In this document: piece by piece, positions 37,073-45,948 of the stretch
How positions within the stretch are numbered: the stretch's first letter is position 1
Layout: each line of letters opens with the position of its first letter
Assembly (NCBI RefSeq): GCF_023541015.1
Contig: NZ_JALNPR010000004.1
Span: 62,001-126,000, forward strand
Direction: 5' to 3'
Length of the DNA stretch: 64,000 bases
Origin: Marivivens donghaensis
GTDB taxonomy: Bacteria > Pseudomonadota > Alphaproteobacteria > Rhodobacterales > Rhodobacteraceae
Translations under genes and position numbers: made by a program
Notes under the pieces: generated by a model
The model's database searches: none
Seen by the model: the letters and a program-made list of their open reading frames with translations, nothing else
What the model was told of the DNA's origin: nothing

Positions 37073-37639
37073 TTACTTCGGATCGACCCAGCCTATGTTT
37101 CCGTCTTCCCGGCGGTAAACTACGTTCAGTCCGCCGTGTTTTTCGTTTCTAAAGACCTGGACCGTGCTATGGGCCAACTCCATCTGCATCACCGCCTCAC
37201 CAACTGAAATGGATGGAATTTTGGTTTCCATCTCAGCGATGATCATCGGCGCGACAGCTGCTTCGCTCTCGTCTTCCGACTCCTCGGTTGCGGCGAGGAT
37301 ATAAGAGGAACTGGCCATAAGTTCAACCGGAGTTGTCCTTTCGGAGTGGTGATCCTTCAACCGACGTTTGTAGCGGCGGAGTTGTTTGTCCATTTTTTCG
37401 CAGCAGCTGTCAAAAGCTGCATAGATTTCATGGGCATGCGACTTTGCTTGGGCCGTGAGGCCAGTCGATAGGTGGACAACGGTTTCGCAAACAAATTCGG
37501 GACCGGACTTGGAGAAGATAACAACCGCATCGGTTGGTCGACCTGCGTATTTGCCTAACGTCTCACCGAGTTCGGTTTTGACGTGGCTCTGCAGGGCTTC
37601 GCCGATATCAATTTGTTTTCCGCTGATTTGGTAACGCAT
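37073..37639 (-). CDS. hpf: Ribosome hibernation promoting factor (long form)
   Basis: A 188-aa long-type HPF that dimerises 70S ribosomes into inactive 100S. The N-terminal domain (1-about 100) has QISGKQIDIGEALQSHVKTEL and HAHEIYAAFDSCCEKMDKQLRRYKRR. A linker leads to the C-terminal dimerisation domain from about residue 133 (MQMELAHSTVQVFRN, VVYRREDGNIGWVDPK). GGAGATACC precedes the ATG. It is upstream of ptsN, separated from lptB by 224 bp. Confidence 0.93.
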   Translation of the reverse strand: MRYQISGKQIDIGEALQSHVKTELGETLGKYAGRPTDAVVIFSKSGPEFVCETVVHLSTGLTAQAKSHAHEIYAAFDSCCEKMDKQLRRYKRRLKDHHSERTTPVELMASSSYILAATEESEDESEAAVAPMIIAEMETKIPSISVGEAVMQMELAHSTVQVFRNEKHGGLNVVYRREDGNIGWVDPK

Positions 37640-37748
37640 GGTATCTCCTCTTCACTTGCTTACACGACCATAGAAAAGCATTCGCGAGTCAACGCGGCTG
37701 GTATGACGGTGTGTGGGATAAGATGACAGTTGGTCTGAGCGCGTCCGT

Positions 37749-37811
37749 CAGGCTGGTGAGCCTGCGAAGGAACGCGAAGGGGAACAAATTGTGTCATCGC
37801 CTTCATGACAC
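37749..37811. promoter_or_regulatory. hpf upstream region with two inverted repeats
   Basis: The 224-bp lptB/hpf gap holds CAGGCT-GGTG-AGCCTG (37749-37764) and GTGTCAT-CGCCTTC-ATGACAC (37791-37811), a perfect 7-bp repeat with a 7-base spacer. They may end the lptB transcript or bind a regulator of hpf. No T-run follows either. No rpoN gene is present here, unlike in E. coli. Confidence 0.35.
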
Positions 37812-37863
37812 GACCGATCCGAAGTTTTGTCAATGACCCACTTCGGCTAGCGGCGAAAATCGG

Positions 37864-38619
37864 TCAGTTCACGCGGAACGTATTGCCCAGATAAACGCGG
37901 CGCACGTTTTCGTCGCGCACCACGTCTTCAGTGGTGCCAGACATGAGGACTTTGCCATCGTGAAGGATGTATGCGCGGTCCACAATTTCCAATGTTTCCC
38001 GAACGTTATGATCAGTGATCAGAACGCCGATACCTCGGTTTTTCAGATCAGATACGAGATGCCGAATTTCACCTACGGCGATCGGGTCAACGCCTGCAAA
38101 GGGTTCGTCGAACAGCACATATTTCGGACCCGCAGCAAGGCAGCGGGCGATTTCAACGCGACGACGTTCCCCGCCTGACAGCGCGAGGGCGGGCGCACGG
38201 CGGAGGTGTTCGATGCTGAATTCGCTGAGTAGGCTTTCGAGTCGTTCACGGCGGCTCTTTGGGTCACTCTCGCAAATTTCGAGGATCGACATGATGTTGT
38301 CTTCGACGTTGAGGCCGCGGAAGATCGACATCTCTTGGGGGAGATAGCCGATGCCAAGACGGGCTCTGCGATACATGGGTAGGGCAGTCACGTCGCGGCC
38401 ATCCACGATCACTTTGCCGCCTTCGGGGGAAACGAGGCCCGCAATCGAGTAGAAGGTCGTTGTCTTACCACATCCGTTCGGACCGAGCAGGGCGACCACT
38501 TCACCACGATTGAGACGCAGCGTTACGTCCCGAATGACGGTCCGCTTTTTGTAGCTTTTCCGCAGATTGACGATTTGCAGACCAACATCGCCTTCGGTGA
38601 CAGAGAGGTCAGTCATCAA
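37864..38619 (-). CDS. lptB: LPS export ABC ATPase LptB
   Basis: A 251-aa cytoplasmic ATPase that drives lipopolysaccharide extraction through LptFG. Walker A GPNGCGKTT, Q-loop YLPQEMSIFRGL, signature LSGGERRRVEIARCL, Walker B YVLFDEPFAGVDP and the H-loop TDHNVRETL are all present and diagnostic of LptB. The start overlaps the lptA stop, giving translational coupling. The operon order is rnd-kdsD-lptC-lptA-lptB. Confidence 0.97.
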   Translation of the reverse strand: MMTDLSVTEGDVGLQIVNLRKSYKKRTVIRDVTLRLNRGEVVALLGPNGCGKTTTFYSIAGLVSPEGGKVIVDGRDVTALPMYRRARLGIGYLPQEMSIFRGLNVEDNIMSILEICESDPKSRRERLESLLSEFSIEHLRRAPALALSGGERRRVEIARCLAAGPKYVLFDEPFAGVDPIAVGEIRHLVSDLKNRGIGVLITDHNVRETLEIVDRAYILHDGKVLMSGTTEDVVRDENVRRVYLGNTFRVN

Positions 38620-39104
38620 TTGTTGTCCTGTTGCGTGAGCGTCGTCCGCACCCGACCATCAAGCTGCGCTTCGCCTGTGTCGAGGTTCACAGTCATCCGT
38701 TCTGAGGCAATCGAGCTGGCGCCTTGGGTCAACATAACGTTGCCTGTCATGATGAGACGGCGGTCGGTGAGGTTGTATTCAGCACGATCGGACTGGGCAG
38801 CATCGTTTTCGGTGACAAAGATCACATGACCTTCGGCCAAAAGGCGGGAAATGTCGCCGCTGGCTTCGAGGTAGATCACCTCAACGCTATCAGCGGATAG
38901 GCGCAAGGTCCCTTGGGCAATCACGACATCGCCCGTGAAAACAGCCGATCCAGTGTCCCGATTCACGGTAAGAGATTCGGACGCGATTTCGACGGGCGCA
39001 GTCGCATCGGCGGAAAATCCGTCCAGCGCAATATTCGTTTGCGCGATGGCTGGCGATGCCAGCAAAAGCGACAGGGCAAACAAATATCCGCGTTTCAAAG
39101 ACAT
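38616..39104 (-). CDS. lptA: LPS transport periplasmic protein LptA
   Basis: A 162-aa periplasmic bridge protein with an OstA-type beta-jellyroll. Signal peptide MSLKRGYLFALSLLLASPAIA with an AIA cleavage site. The repeated beta pattern (LTVNRDTGSAVFTGDVVIAQGTLRLSAD; MTVNLDTGEAQLDGRV) is the OstA fold. It lies 4 bp after lptC. Confidence 0.92.
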   Translation of the reverse strand: MSLKRGYLFALSLLLASPAIAQTNIALDGFSADATAPVEIASESLTVNRDTGSAVFTGDVVIAQGTLRLSADSVEVIYLEASGDISRLLAEGHVIFVTENDAAQSDRAEYNLTDRRLIMTGNVMLTQGASSIASERMTVNLDTGEAQLDGRVRTTLTQQDNN

Positions 39105-39108
39105 ATGA

Positions 39109-39705
39109 TTATTCCTCGGGTTGGGGCTGATATATCAGCCTGACCCCATTGTTGAAAACAATTAGCTGCGGTTCGTCTGAATCTGGCGTGATCGTCAATC
39201 GGCCAGCGGTCAGGCTTCCATACGGAGCGCGGACCTCAAGCGGATCGGTCGTTTCTAGACTACCATCAGTGAGGGATGTGACGAGGCCTCTGGTCTCCAT
39301 CAGATATCCATCGGATGTGGTCACCCGAGCGAGGTTATCGAGCGTGACAACCCTTGCATCGGAATCGAGTTTCCCAATTCCCGCAGACACGGTGGTCTCA
39401 ATCCCGTCGATGGAGGTCATGTTGACCACAATGGCTTCGGCAATGAGCCCATTATCTGTGTCGGGGTCCTGTCGCGCGACATCTGCTTCAATTGTGTAGG
39501 TCCCGCCTGTCTCGCTCATGCCAACCATTTTGGGCGCGGAGAGCCGTGGCTGTCGCGCGATTTCCTCGATATCGGCATATGGAATCTGGCTTGTGTCACC
39601 CACATTTCGGGCAATCAAGAAAAGCGTCGACAACAGCACAATTGCGCTCAGGGGGAGAACCACCTTTGCCCAAGAGACGAACTGGCTGTAGGCGTCGTTT
39701 TGCAC
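39109..39705 (-). CDS. lptC: LPS export system protein LptC
   Basis: A 198-aa single-pass inner-membrane protein linking LptBFG to LptA. One transmembrane segment is at about residues 13-32 (KVVLPLSAIVLLSTLFLIA), followed by a periplasmic OstA-like domain with repeated short beta stretches. It follows kdsD by 3 bp and precedes lptA. Confidence 0.88.
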   Translation of the reverse strand: MQNDAYSQFVSWAKVVLPLSAIVLLSTLFLIARNVGDTSQIPYADIEEIARQPRLSAPKMVGMSETGGTYTIEADVARQDPDTDNGLIAEAIVVNMTSIDGIETTVSAGIGKLDSDARVVTLDNLARVTTSDGYLMETRGLVTSLTDGSLETTDPLEVRAPYGSLTAGRLTITPDSDEPQLIVFNNGVRLIYQPQPEE

Positions 39706-39708
39706 CCG

Positions 39709-40674
39709 TTACACCACACCTGCACGTAGGCAGTCGTGGATGTGGAGGATGCCTACGACCCGACCCGACTGCACAGGATCTTCGACGAATAGACAGGTGA
39801 TCTTCTTTTCGTTCATCACGGCAACGGCTTCTTCAGCGAGGGCGTCGGGGCCAATGGTACGGGGTGATTTGGTCATCACTTCACCCGCGGTATGATCCAG
39901 TAGACCGTCCATATGTCGGCGCAAGTCGCCGTCGGTTACGATGCCACAGAGATAACCATCGGAGTTGAGAACGCCAACGACGCCGAACCCTTTTTGACTG
40001 ATGGTGAGCAAAGCATCGCCCATCGCTGCGTTTTCCTCGATGAGTGGGATGGTATCGTCTTTATGCATCAGATCGCGCACTTTGGAGAGGCGCGCGCCCA
40101 GCTTGCCACCTGGGTGGAATTGGCGGAAATGTTCCGCGCCAAATTCGCGGTGTTCCATCAGTGCAACGGCCAGCGCATCCCCGAGCGCGAGCGTCATCGT
40201 GGTCGAGATGGTTGGAACAACGCCGTGACCGCAGGCTTCGCCCAACTGCGGGAGCAGCAACTGAACGTCCGCCTGTTGCATAAGGGAACTCTCTGCGCGA
40301 GACGCGATGCCGATCATCGTGATCCCAAATCGGCGCGTATGAGCGATGAGATCGGCCAGTTCAGGTGTTTCGCCAGAGTTCGACAGAATCAGAACGACAT
40401 CGCCTTTGGTAATCATGCCCAGATCGCCATGCGATGCTTCGGCGGGGTGTACGAAATGCGCTGGCGTTCCAGTGGAGGCCAAAGTCGCGGTGATCTTTTT
40501 CCCGATGTGACCCGACTTGCCCATGCCCGACACGATCACGCGGCCCGGCGCGTTGAGGATCATTTCTGCGGCTTGGGCGAGATTGTCACCAATCGTCTCG
40601 GCCAGAACGGTTAGCGCACGCGATTCGTCTTCGATCACGCGGCGGGCGGTGTTGATGAGCTTTTCTCTATCCAT
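39709..40674 (-). CDS. kdsD: D-arabinose-5-phosphate isomerase (KdsD/KpsF)
   Basis: A 321-aa enzyme that makes arabinose-5-phosphate for Kdo. An SIS domain (about 30-170) has VIVSGMGKSGHIGKKITATLASTG and ILSNSGETPEL; two CBS domains follow (about 205-320). The ATG at 40674 was chosen because DREKLINTARRVIEDE aligns with the family start; the extra 29 codons upstream overlap rnd. It is 1 bp from the rnd stop. Confidence 0.93.
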   Translation of the reverse strand: MDREKLINTARRVIEDESRALTVLAETIGDNLAQAAEMILNAPGRVIVSGMGKSGHIGKKITATLASTGTPAHFVHPAEASHGDLGMITKGDVVLILSNSGETPELADLIAHTRRFGITMIGIASRAESSLMQQADVQLLLPQLGEACGHGVVPTISTTMTLALGDALAVALMEHREFGAEHFRQFHPGGKLGARLSKVRDLMHKDDTIPLIEENAAMGDALLTISQKGFGVVGVLNSDGYLCGIVTDGDLRRHMDGLLDHTAGEVMTKSPRTIGPDALAEEAVAVMNEKKITCLFVEDPVQSGRVVGILHIHDCLRAGVV

Positions 40675-40675
40675 G

Positions 40676-41287
40676 TCAGTGCGAAAAAATGTCCATATCG
40701 GGCCAGCCTGCAATGTCGAGCTGTGCACGGGTTGGTAGGAAATCAAAACAGGACTGGGCAATCTCTGTGCGGCCTTCGCGGGCGAGCTTTTTATCCAGTT
40801 CAGTTTTCAAACGATGAAGATACAGTACGTCCGACGCGGCATAGTCTAACTGCGCGTTGGTAAGTGTTTCCGCGCCCCAATCGCTCTGTTGTTGCTGCTT
40901 GGAAATATCGACGCTCAGGAGTTCTTGCAGAAGACTTTTGAGACCATGGCGGTCCGTAAACGTGCGGATCAGTTTTGACGCGATCTTTGTGCAATAGACT
41001 GGAGCTGTGAGCGCACCAAAGGTTTTGTACATCGCTGCGATATCAAAACGGCCGAAATGGAAGAGTTTCAGGACGTTTGGATCGGTCAGCATTTTGCACA
41101 GATTTGGCGCTTCGGTCTGACCAAAGGCGACCTGAACGATGTGGCAGTTCCCATCGCCGCCCGACATCTGAATAAGACAAAGACGGTCACGATGCGGGTT
41201 CAGACCCATCGTTTCACAATCAATCGCGACGATGTTCCCGAGGTCTAGTCCGTCGGGGAGGTCATTCTGATACAGGAGGTTCGCCAT
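40676..41287 (-). CDS. rnd: Ribonuclease D-like 3'-5' exonuclease (short form)
   Basis: A 203-aa DEDDy exonuclease. The Exo I motif IVAIDCETMGL (about 24-34), Exo II LFHFGRFDIAAMY, and Exo III with Tyr (LDYAASDVLYLHRL) are intact. It lacks the HRDC domain of E. coli RNase D, the normal state for this group of alphaproteobacterial proteins. It starts the rnd-kdsD-lptCAB operon. tRNA-Leu is encoded 161 bp upstream on the same strand, though no shared transcript is shown. Confidence 0.88.
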   Translation of the reverse strand: MANLLYQNDLPDGLDLGNIVAIDCETMGLNPHRDRLCLIQMSGGDGNCHIVQVAFGQTEAPNLCKMLTDPNVLKLFHFGRFDIAAMYKTFGALTAPVYCTKIASKLIRTFTDRHGLKSLLQELLSVDISKQQQQSDWGAETLTNAQLDYAASDVLYLHRLKTELDKKLAREGRTEIAQSCFDFLPTRAQLDIAGWPDMDIFSH

Positions 41288-41421
41288 AAATATCGTTCCA
41301 GAGTCTTTGGCCTAAGGCTTTGGAACGGGTCTAGTCCTGCTGTCGCTATCGCGCAACCTCGGGATGGAGCGCAGATGTCTGCGAAAACGGCGGAAACACG
41401 CCGTACTAGGCGTAGTTTGTT

Positions 41422-41448
41422 CCATAAAACATGAGATGGGGAGTTTTA

Positions 41449-41451
<3 letters not shown>
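41422..41451 (-). repeat. Inverted repeat overlapping the tRNA-Leu 3' end
   Basis: CCATAAAAC (41422-41430) and GTTTTATGG (41443-41451) form a perfect 9-bp inverted repeat directly after the tRNA, with its TGG using the CCA end. It may be a transcription terminator for the tRNA. Confidence 0.4.
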
Positions 41452-41535
<84 letters not shown>

Positions 41536-41674
41536 ACAGATGGTGGCGGGCTTCTACGAGTGGCGCGTGGCACTGTCAATGCTATTTCATGAAGAAAATG
41601 CAAAACCCCGATTGCGCCTTGTCTGCCAAGGGCCCGAGGGGTAAACCAAGCCAAGTTTTCGAAAGAGGCGCTCC

Positions 41675-42658
41675 ATGTCCAAGCTTGTCACAATCTACGG
41701 CGGATCGGGTTTCGTCGGTCGTTATATTGCACGTCGTATGGCTCAGCAGGGGTGGCGCGTGCGCGTCGCAACTCGCGATCCCAATGAGGCGCTGTTCGTT
41801 AAACCGTATGGCGCTGTTGGTCAGGTCGAGCCGGTTTTCTGCAATATTCGCGATGATGCGAGCGTTGCGGCGGTCATGGATGGCGCGGATGCCGTTGTGA
41901 ACTGCGTCGGTATCTTGGCTGAGTCGGGTCGCAACACATTCCAATCGATCCAGGCAGAAGGCGCGGCTCGCGTTGCACGTCTGGCTGCCGAAAATGGCGT
42001 TGCACGGTTGGTTCAGATCTCTGCGATCGGCGCTGATGCGGATGCGGACAGCGAATATGCTCAGACCAAAGCGGCTGGTGAAGCTGCGGTTCTAGCAGCA
42101 TTCCCTTCGGCAATCATTCTGCGTCCGTCGATCATTTTCGGTTCTGAAGACGAGTTCTTTAACCGCTTCGCGGGCATGACCCGTTTCGGTCCGATCCTGC
42201 CTGTCGTTGGCGCGGACACAAAATTCCAGCCGGTATGGGTGGATGATGTGGCTCAGGCTGCAGTCAAAGCTGTCGTCGGTGATGTGGCGTCGGGCACCTA
42301 TGAACTGGGTGGTCCTGTCGTCGCGACGTTCCGCGAGCTGATGGAAACGATGCTGACAATCGTTCATCGTCGCCGTTTGGTTCTCAACATTCCGTTTGGA
42401 ATCGCAAAATTGATCGCGACCTTCGGTGGCATTGGGCAAGCGCTGTCGCTCGGCATCGTCAAAGCACCGATCACTAGTGATCAGGTGAAAAACCTACGTG
42501 TCGACAACGTTGTGAGCGAAGGTGCTCAGGGCTTTGAGGCGCTGGGCATTGTTCCGACAAACATGGAAGCGGTGCTGCCTGACTACCTGTGGCGCTTCCG
42601 TCCGTCGGGTCAGTATGACGCGATCAAGGACTCAGCGAAAAACCTGAAACACAGCTAA
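41675..42658 (+). CDS. Complex I NDUFA9-family NAD(P)-binding protein
   Basis: A 327-aa SDR-like protein of the group related to mitochondrial complex I subunit NDUFA9. The dinucleotide loop is TIYGGSGFVGRYIARRM (residues 6-22). It keeps the ISAIGADADADSEYAQTKAAGE segment typical of the family (the Y-x3-K is shifted to YAQTK). The start ATG follows AAAGAGG. It may stabilise complex I or bind NADPH; enzymatic activity is not established. An inverted repeat spans its stop codon. Confidence 0.88.
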   Translation: MSKLVTIYGGSGFVGRYIARRMAQQGWRVRVATRDPNEALFVKPYGAVGQVEPVFCNIRDDASVAAVMDGADAVVNCVGILAESGRNTFQSIQAEGAARVARLAAENGVARLVQISAIGADADADSEYAQTKAAGEAAVLAAFPSAIILRPSIIFGSEDEFFNRFAGMTRFGPILPVVGADTKFQPVWVDDVAQAAVKAVVGDVASGTYELGGPVVATFRELMETMLTIVHRRRLVLNIPFGIAKLIATFGGIGQALSLGIVKAPITSDQVKNLRVDNVVSEGAQGFEALGIVPTNMEAVLPDYLWRFRPSGQYDAIKDSAKNLKHS

Positions 42659-42672
42659 GCATTTCAGGTTTT
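42639..42672 (+). terminator. Long-loop hairpin spanning the NDUFA9-like stop codon
   Basis: AAAACCTGAAA (42639-42649) and TTTCAGGTTTT (42662-42672) form a perfect 11-bp stem around a 12-base loop that includes the TAA. It lacks a separate T-run, so it is a weak terminator at best. A stronger one follows. Confidence 0.45.
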
Positions 42673-42687
42673 GTGGATATTCAAAGG

Positions 42688-42711
42688 GGCGCGCCATTGG
42701 TGCGCCTTTTT
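42688..42711 (+). terminator. Terminator between NDUFA9-like gene and uppP
   Basis: GGCGCGCC (42688-42695) and GGTGCGCC (42699-42706), with a 3-base loop and one G-U pair, followed by TTTTT. On the minus strand the A-rich flank gives a CCCTTTGA tail, so it may also end the uppP transcript. Confidence 0.8.
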
Positions 42712-43513
42712 ACATATAGGCGATTGCGATGAGGATGACGCCAAGGATCACGCGATAGATTACGTAAGGCGTAAAGCTGATCGTGTTCAGCAGTTTCATC
42801 ATCAGCGACAGGGCAAGCATAGCGGCGCCAAAGGCAAATACAGCACCAATCCCTGCCAGTTTCAGCAGTTCCCAATCTGCTTGACCGATCACATCTGCGC
42901 CAAGAAGAACACCTGACGCGATGATGGTCGGGATCGACATCAGCATAGAAATTCGAGCGCCGTCTTTGCGGTTGTAGCCCATTTTCCGGGCCCCAGTGAT
43001 CGTGATGCCAGAGCGCGAGGTGCCTGGGATCAGTGCTACGGCTTGCCAAAGGCCGAGTTTGATCGCTTCACCCAAGGTCCAGTCCTGAATGGTTTTCTCT
43101 TCAGTACCGATCTGGTCGTAATAATAGAGCACGACGCCAAACAGCAGCATTGACCAACCAATCACGGTGATGGACCGCATTTGATCAGCAAGTCCTGTCA
43201 CTTTGAGGATCAAGCCAATGATGACGACCGGGATCGTGGCGACCATCAAAAGGAACGCCAGTTTCGAACCATCGGTATCGATTCGCCCTGTGAGCATACG
43301 AGGAACGCCCAAAATCGCACTTTTCACATCCTGCCAGAAGAAAAGTATGACAGCGCCCAAAGTGCCGACATGAACGGCGACATCAATTGCAGGGCCTTGG
43401 TCTTGGGTTCCGACAAGATGCGGAAGAAGAACGAGGTGGCCTGAGGAAGATACTGGCAGAAATTCTGTAAGTCCTTGAATTACAGCAACTAAAAGCAGGT
43501 AGTAGAGACTCAT
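42710..43513 (-). CDS. uppP: Undecaprenyl-diphosphatase UppP/BacA
   Basis: A 267-aa integral membrane phosphatase that recycles the C55 lipid carrier for peptidoglycan and O-antigen. The catalytic motifs are LTEFLPVSSSGHLVLLPHLVG (residues 15-35) and ALIPGTSRSGITITGARKMG (about 161-180), which supply Glu and Ser/Arg residues. About seven hydrophobic segments fit the family. The 3' end meets a bidirectional terminator. Confidence 0.95.
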   Translation of the reverse strand: MSLYYLLLVAVIQGLTEFLPVSSSGHLVLLPHLVGTQDQGPAIDVAVHVGTLGAVILFFWQDVKSAILGVPRMLTGRIDTDGSKLAFLLMVATIPVVIIGLILKVTGLADQMRSITVIGWSMLLFGVVLYYYDQIGTEEKTIQDWTLGEAIKLGLWQAVALIPGTSRSGITITGARKMGYNRKDGARISMLMSIPTIIASGVLLGADVIGQADWELLKLAGIGAVFAFGAAMLALSLMMKLLNTISFTPYVIYRVILGVILIAIAYM

Positions 43514-43732
43514 GATTTCCGACCTTGAGCGATTTTGATGTCTACGAGGATTGTCATGATCTATTTCGGGTGACTTTAAAAGGTCAGTATAAGTTACCTA
43601 AATTTTGATCAATTGTCTGACTTACAGAGTGTTCGGAGGTTGATGATTGAAAAATAGGTCAGCACTTTTGACTTTTCTTTTCTTTTGAGAGGAATTAATC
43701 AGCAAATCCGAGAAGACTGCGGAGGGATGCCT

Positions 43733-45169
43733 GTGGCTACTGAAAAGATGCTAAAGTTCGTGACGGTTGGCCGTGACATGCCCGAAAAGCGTGGCGCGGA
43801 AGTTCGTCGTGAGGACTTCAACGAAATTTATTCCGAGTTCGCTGCTGCGAAAGCAGAAGAGCAAGCGAGCCGCTGTAGCCAGTGTGGTGTGCCTTATTGT
43901 CAGGCGCATTGCCCGCTGCACAACAACATCCCTGATTGGCTCCGCATGACTGCCTCTGGCCGTCTGCAAGAAGCATATGAGATCAGCCAAGCGACAAACA
44001 CCTTCCCAGAAATCTGTGGCCGCATTTGCCCGCAAGACCGTCTGTGCGAAGGTAACTGCGTTATTGAACAGTCCGGTCACGGCACTGTCACCATTGGCTC
44101 GGTTGAGAAGTACATCACTGACACCGCGTGGGAACAAGGTTGGGTTAAACCGATCGTTCCTGCCGCAGAGCGTAGCGAATCTGTTGGCATCATAGGCGCT
44201 GGTCCTGCGGGCCTCGCTGCGGCTGACGTTCTTCGTCGCCAAGGCGTTCAGGTCACAGTGTATGACCGTTACGACCGCGCTGGCGGTCTGCTGACCTACG
44301 GCATCCCTGGCTTTAAGCTGGAAAAAGACGTCGTGATGCGTCGCATCGCTCAGTTGGAAGAAGCAGGTGTTGAGTTCGTCATGAACTGTAACGTTGGCGA
44401 AGATCTGACTTTTGATGCGATCCGTGGAAAACATGACGCGATCCTCATTTCGACAGGTGTTTACAAAACCCGCGATCTGGTTGCTCCGGGCTCTGACGCA
44501 TCTGGTATTGTTCGTGCGATCGATTACCTCACCGCGTCGAACCGCAAGAACTTTGGCGATGATGTTCCTGAATACGATTCGGGTGAATTGAACGCTGAAG
44601 GCAAAAACGTCGTTGTCATTGGCGGCGGTGACACCGCGATGGACTGTGTTCGGACGGCAATCCGTCAGGGCGCGACCTCGGTGAAGTGTCTCTATCGTCG
44701 TGACCGTGCAAACATGCCGGGTTCGCAGCGCGAAACTCAAAACGCAGAGGAAGAAGGCGTCGAATTCGTCTGGCTCGCTGCGCCGAAAGGTTTCGAGGGC
44801 GATGCTGCGGTTACTGGCGTTGAAGTTCAGAAAATGCGTCTGGGTGCACCAGATGCGTCTGGCCGTCAGATGCCTGAAGTGATCGAAGGTGCTGACTATG
44901 TCGAGCCCGCAGACCTCGTGATCAAAGCGCTGGGCTTTGAACCCGAAGACCTGCCGAAACTCTGGGGCGTTGATGGTCTGGACGTGACCCGTTGGGGCAC
45001 TGTGAAAGCAGACTTTGGCACAGGCCAAACGAGCCTGGACGGTGTTTATGCAGCGGGCGACATCGTTCGTGGTGCATCGCTTGTTGTTTGGGCTATCCGT
45101 GACGGTCGCGACTGCGCTCAGTCCATCCTGTCCTACCTGAACCAATCGGCAACGGTAGCAGCGGAATAA
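43733..45169 (+). CDS. gltD: Glutamate synthase [NADPH] small chain GltD
   Basis: A 478-aa flavoprotein that passes electrons from NADPH to GltB. Two cysteine clusters at the N-terminus (CSQCGVPYCQAHC and CGRICPQDRLCEGNC) bind 4Fe-4S centres. FAD binding is GIIGAGPAGLAAAD, and NADPH binding is VVIGGGDTAMDC. I prefer the GTG at 43733: GGAGGG ends six bases before it, while ATG 43727 is only one base from that sequence. The upstream 219-bp gap is AT-rich. It is followed by a secreted-protein gene and gltB. Confidence 0.96.
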   Translation: MATEKMLKFVTVGRDMPEKRGAEVRREDFNEIYSEFAAAKAEEQASRCSQCGVPYCQAHCPLHNNIPDWLRMTASGRLQEAYEISQATNTFPEICGRICPQDRLCEGNCVIEQSGHGTVTIGSVEKYITDTAWEQGWVKPIVPAAERSESVGIIGAGPAGLAAADVLRRQGVQVTVYDRYDRAGGLLTYGIPGFKLEKDVVMRRIAQLEEAGVEFVMNCNVGEDLTFDAIRGKHDAILISTGVYKTRDLVAPGSDASGIVRAIDYLTASNRKNFGDDVPEYDSGELNAEGKNVVVIGGGDTAMDCVRTAIRQGATSVKCLYRRDRANMPGSQRETQNAEEEGVEFVWLAAPKGFEGDAAVTGVEVQKMRLGAPDASGRQMPEVIEGADYVEPADLVIKALGFEPEDLPKLWGVDGLDVTRWGTVKADFGTGQTSLDGVYAAGDIVRGASLVVWAIRDGRDCAQSILSYLNQSATVAAE

Positions 45170-45177
45170 GGCTTGCG

Positions 45178-45873
45178 ATGATCGGTTTGCGCTCCCTCTC
45201 CTTGGTTTTGACAGCGGTTTGTGCCGCTGGCTCTGCCGTGGGTGCGCAGCAGGTTGCTTTGCCCGAAGGTTGTGAGGCTTACGTCAGCATGCAGAAACGC
45301 AGCTGCACTGTGTCTCACATCTTTCATTGTGCAAATGATCCCGAAGGCTATCAGCGGCGTGTCGATTTCAATCAGGAAGGCATGACCTATCTGGGTATCA
45401 TCGACGCCGAAGCACAATGGATCGAGAGTTTTTCACCTGCCCGTGGTGAAACAACGCGGCTGATGGCGGGGGCTCTCGACCCTGCGTCCTTGACCGAGTT
45501 GTTGGCAACAGGCGGCGACACGTTCGAGTTTTTCACGAACGGTGATGTAAACGGGGCGACCCAATACATTGGTGAAGACCAGCTGACCGGCGAAACCGAA
45601 ACTATCGATGGTGTTGATGTTCTGGTCACCAGCTTTGTGGTGCAGATCGAACGCTCCAACGGTGACATCGAAACTGTTCAAGGCAACGAATACGTCCATC
45701 CCGAATGGCGCACGTTCCTATCTGGTGTGCGTACATTCACGACCGCCAGCGGCGAAAAGATCACCCAAGATCACCGCCCTGTCGACTTTATCTTTCCGGG
45801 CGAGGGCGGGTTTCTGTCCATGACCCCGATCTATGACTGTGGCGCTACGCTGTCCAAGGCGGTGCGTTCATGA
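45178..45873 (+). CDS. Exported protein of unknown function between gltD and gltB
   Basis: A 231-aa protein with a Sec signal peptide (MIGLRSLSLVLTAVCAAGSA, cleavage near VGA). The mature part is acidic and rich in Phe, Thr and Gly. Conserved-looking cysteines are in CEAYVSMQKRSC and HIFHCAND near the N-terminus and IYDCG near the C-terminus. No domain is recognised. It sits 8 bp after gltD and 75 bp before gltB in the same direction, so it is likely co-transcribed with glutamate synthase; why an exported protein lies there is unknown. Confidence 0.7.
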   Translation: MIGLRSLSLVLTAVCAAGSAVGAQQVALPEGCEAYVSMQKRSCTVSHIFHCANDPEGYQRRVDFNQEGMTYLGIIDAEAQWIESFSPARGETTRLMAGALDPASLTELLATGGDTFEFFTNGDVNGATQYIGEDQLTGETETIDGVDVLVTSFVVQIERSNGDIETVQGNEYVHPEWRTFLSGVRTFTTASGEKITQDHRPVDFIFPGEGGFLSMTPIYDCGATLSKAVRS

Positions 45874-45948
45874 ACCTGATTACTAATCATGACTGCGGTT
45901 GCGCGACGGTTGCGCCCGACAATGTCCTGAATTCCAAGGAGATGCCTC

